Below, piece by piece: positions 62,726-64,000 of a stretch of DNA of 64,000 nt; position 1 is the stretch's first letter, and every line of letters starts with the position of its first letter. The notes under the pieces are model-generated. The model was not told the DNA's origin. It saw nothing but the letters and a program-made list of their open reading frames with translations, and did no database searches. This DNA comes from Yanghanlia sp047501535 (GTDB taxonomy: Bacteria; Pseudomonadota; Gammaproteobacteria; Burkholderiales; Burkholderiaceae_B): positions 62,001 through 126,000 of the forward strand of contig NZ_JAZDRJ010000010.1 of NCBI RefSeq assembly GCF_047501535.1, read 5' to 3'. The position numbers and the translations under genes were made by a program.

Positions 62726-64000
62726 CGTAGAACTGCCGCAGCACTTGCGGCAACAAGCTTGGCAGGTCTTCCGATATCAAACCGGGGCCTGCCAGGTTGG
62801 CCGCCTCCCCATGCATCCAGACCGCTGCGCAAGCCGCTTCAAATACCGGCACACCCTGGGCCAGAAGCCCGGCAACCATACCTGCCAGCACATCACCAGA
62901 CCCACCAGTCGCCAACCATGCGGGCGCATTAGCATTGAGCACAGCCCTGCCACCGGGTTCCGCCACCACGGTATCCGCCCCTTTCAACACGACAACCGTA
63001 CCGGAGCGTTGCGCCGCGCTGCGAGCCCGCGAGAGTTTGTCTCCCGAGATTGAAAACAGCCGCGCAAACTCGCCGTCATGCGGTGTCAGCACGCAGGGCC
63101 CGCGCAGCGCGGAAAACAGCGTAGATGGCTGATCGGCAAACACGCTCAAGGCATCTGCGTCCAACACCAAAGCACGCCCTGTAGCAGCCGCGGCCAGCAC
63201 ATTGCGCTTGGTTTGCTCAGTAACTCCTGCACCAGGCCCCAGCACCAGAGCATTGCGACGCTTGTCTATCAAGGCAGGCGCCAGATCGTCACCCGGCAGA
63301 GCCTCCACCATGACGCTCGTCATGGCTGCGGCATAGACGGCCCAGGCTTGCGGTGGCGTCGCAATCGTAACCAGCCCCGCTCCGATCCTGGCCGCCCCCA
63401 ATGCGGCCAAACGCGCCGCACCCGTCATATTGGCGCCGCCATTAACGAGTACGTGCCCACGCTTGTACTTATGCATATCAGCATTAGGACGGAGCAGCCG
63501 GGCCGACCACAGCGCCGGAGCATTCTCAAAAGTACGCGCATCCACCGTTTGCTGAACCGTGGCGGGAAAACCGATATCGGCAAGAACGATTTCTCCGCAT
63601 AGCTCCCGCCCAGGCAATAGCAGATGCCCTGGCTTTTTCCGAAAAAAAGTGACAGTCAGCGCCGCTTTCACCGCCATGCCACGTACTTGCCCGGTGGCGC
63701 CATCCAGGCCGCTGGGCACGTCAACCGCGCAAACAGGCAGATTCCGCTTGGCGACTTCGCCCAATATTTCAGCTGCAAGGCCATCCACATCGCGCGACAA
63801 CCCTGCGCCGAACAAAGCGTCGACGACGAGATCCACTCCATCTAGCAGGCGGGGGTCGAGGGCATGAATTTCATTGCGCCATTGGTGTGCATGCCAAGCA
63901 GCGTCGCCCTGTAGATTTCCCAGCTCGCCCAACAACGCGACTCTGACTCGCCACCCTTCTGCCAACAGGCGTCGCGCCACCACGAAACCATCACCGCCGT
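62718..64000 (-). CDS. nnrD: Bifunctional NAD(P)H-hydrate epimerase/dehydratase (5' end outside window)
   Basis: Repairs hydrated NAD(P)H. The YjeF N-terminal epimerase domain enters at the right edge with GDGFVVARRLL and continues through DALFGAGLSRDV and DVPSGLDG. The C-terminal kinase-like dehydratase domain has GPGAGVTEQTK, TPHDGEFARLF, LKGADTVVAEP and the terminal TGGSGDVLAGMVAGLLAQG. The start lies beyond base 64000. The naming follows the C-terminal domain; the whole is the NnrE-NnrD fusion. Confidence 0.94.
   Translation of the reverse strand, partial: GGDGFVVARRLLAEGWRVRVALLGELGNLQGDAAWHAHQWRNEIHALDPRLLDGVDLVVDALFGAGLSRDVDGLAAEILGEVAKRNLPVCAVDVPSGLDGATGQVRGMAVKAALTVTFFRKKPGHLLLPGRELCGEIVLADIGFPATVQQTVDARTFENAPALWSARLLRPNADMHKYKRGHVLVNGGANMTGAARLAALGAARIGAGLVTIATPPQAWAVYAAAMTSVMVEALPGDDLAPALIDKRRNALVLGPGAGVTEQTKRNVLAAAATGRALVLDADALSVFADQPSTLFSALRGPCVLTPHDGEFARLFSISGDKLSRARSAAQRSGTVVVLKGADTVVAEPGGRAVLNANAPAWLATGGSGDVLAGMVAGLLAQGVPVFEAACAAVWMHGEAANLAGPGLISEDLPSLLPQVLRQFYVG

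Noticed and set aside
1..64000. CRISPR arrays, tRNA or rRNA genes, insertion sequences, phage genes or a replication origin
   Set aside because: Reading the intergenic gaps showed no regular direct repeats, cloverleaf elements, transposase motifs or integrase genes.

Overview
The window reads as chromosomal core DNA of a betaproteobacterium, most likely of the family Alcaligenaceae (Bordetella, Pusillimonas or Castellaniella relatives). This is inferred from protein styles, a fairly high GC content and gene neighbourhoods such as xth, gmk, rpoZ, spoT and surE, pcm, nlpD. It carries about 57 protein genes, densely packed and often overlapping by 4 nt. I see no rRNA, tRNA, CRISPR array, prophage or insertion sequence. 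aceE is cut by the left edge and nnrD by the right edge.

Region by region. 1-8.5 kb: aceE (-) faces a two-component pair that is translationally coupled to folD and followed by prlC and a SCO-type copper chaperone. 8.6-18.4 kb: yghU, a ydhR remnant, then a long minus-strand block made of an RND efflux pump (adaptor, pump, outer-membrane channel), pdxJ, a nitroreductase and an E3-like flavoprotein. 18.6-27 kb: a glycine-zipper protein, the ybhP-clsB-ybhN membrane-lipid cluster, then a minus-strand run of thiolase, a spermidine-synthase-like protein and a three-gene ABC importer. 27-31.5 kb: xth, an unknown small gene, gmk, rpoZ and spoT. 31.5-40.8 kb: an M23 peptidase, a TRAP transporter, the divergent tesA/ybbA pair, ppiD, ugpQ and rlmJ. 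40.9-47.8 kb: rluF-like, ubiC, a PII protein coupled to a YbdG-type mechanosensitive channel, argH, rlmD and a His-rich Spy-like protein. 47.9-54.5 kb: surE-pcm-nlpD-exonuclease, plsY, tsaD and a purine permease. 54.6-64 kb: a CHASE-PAS-GGDEF-EAL protein, a thioredoxin, yigZ, ybiT, ldcA, tadA, a tandem universal stress protein and nnrD.

Most genes are ordinary. The signals worth a second look are regulatory and architectural. A 13-bp hairpin buries the pdxJ ribosome binding site. Intrinsic terminators sit immediately in front of the thioredoxin gene and ybiT; the first is spanned by an 18-codon ORF ending on the thioredoxin start codon. tesA and ybbA diverge from one shared CATG. A PII gene is stop-start coupled to a mechanosensitive channel gene. 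A 7-7-7 inverted repeat lies between aceE and the two-component system. A cleanly truncated ydhR marks an old deletion. No wholly new multi-gene system was recognised.
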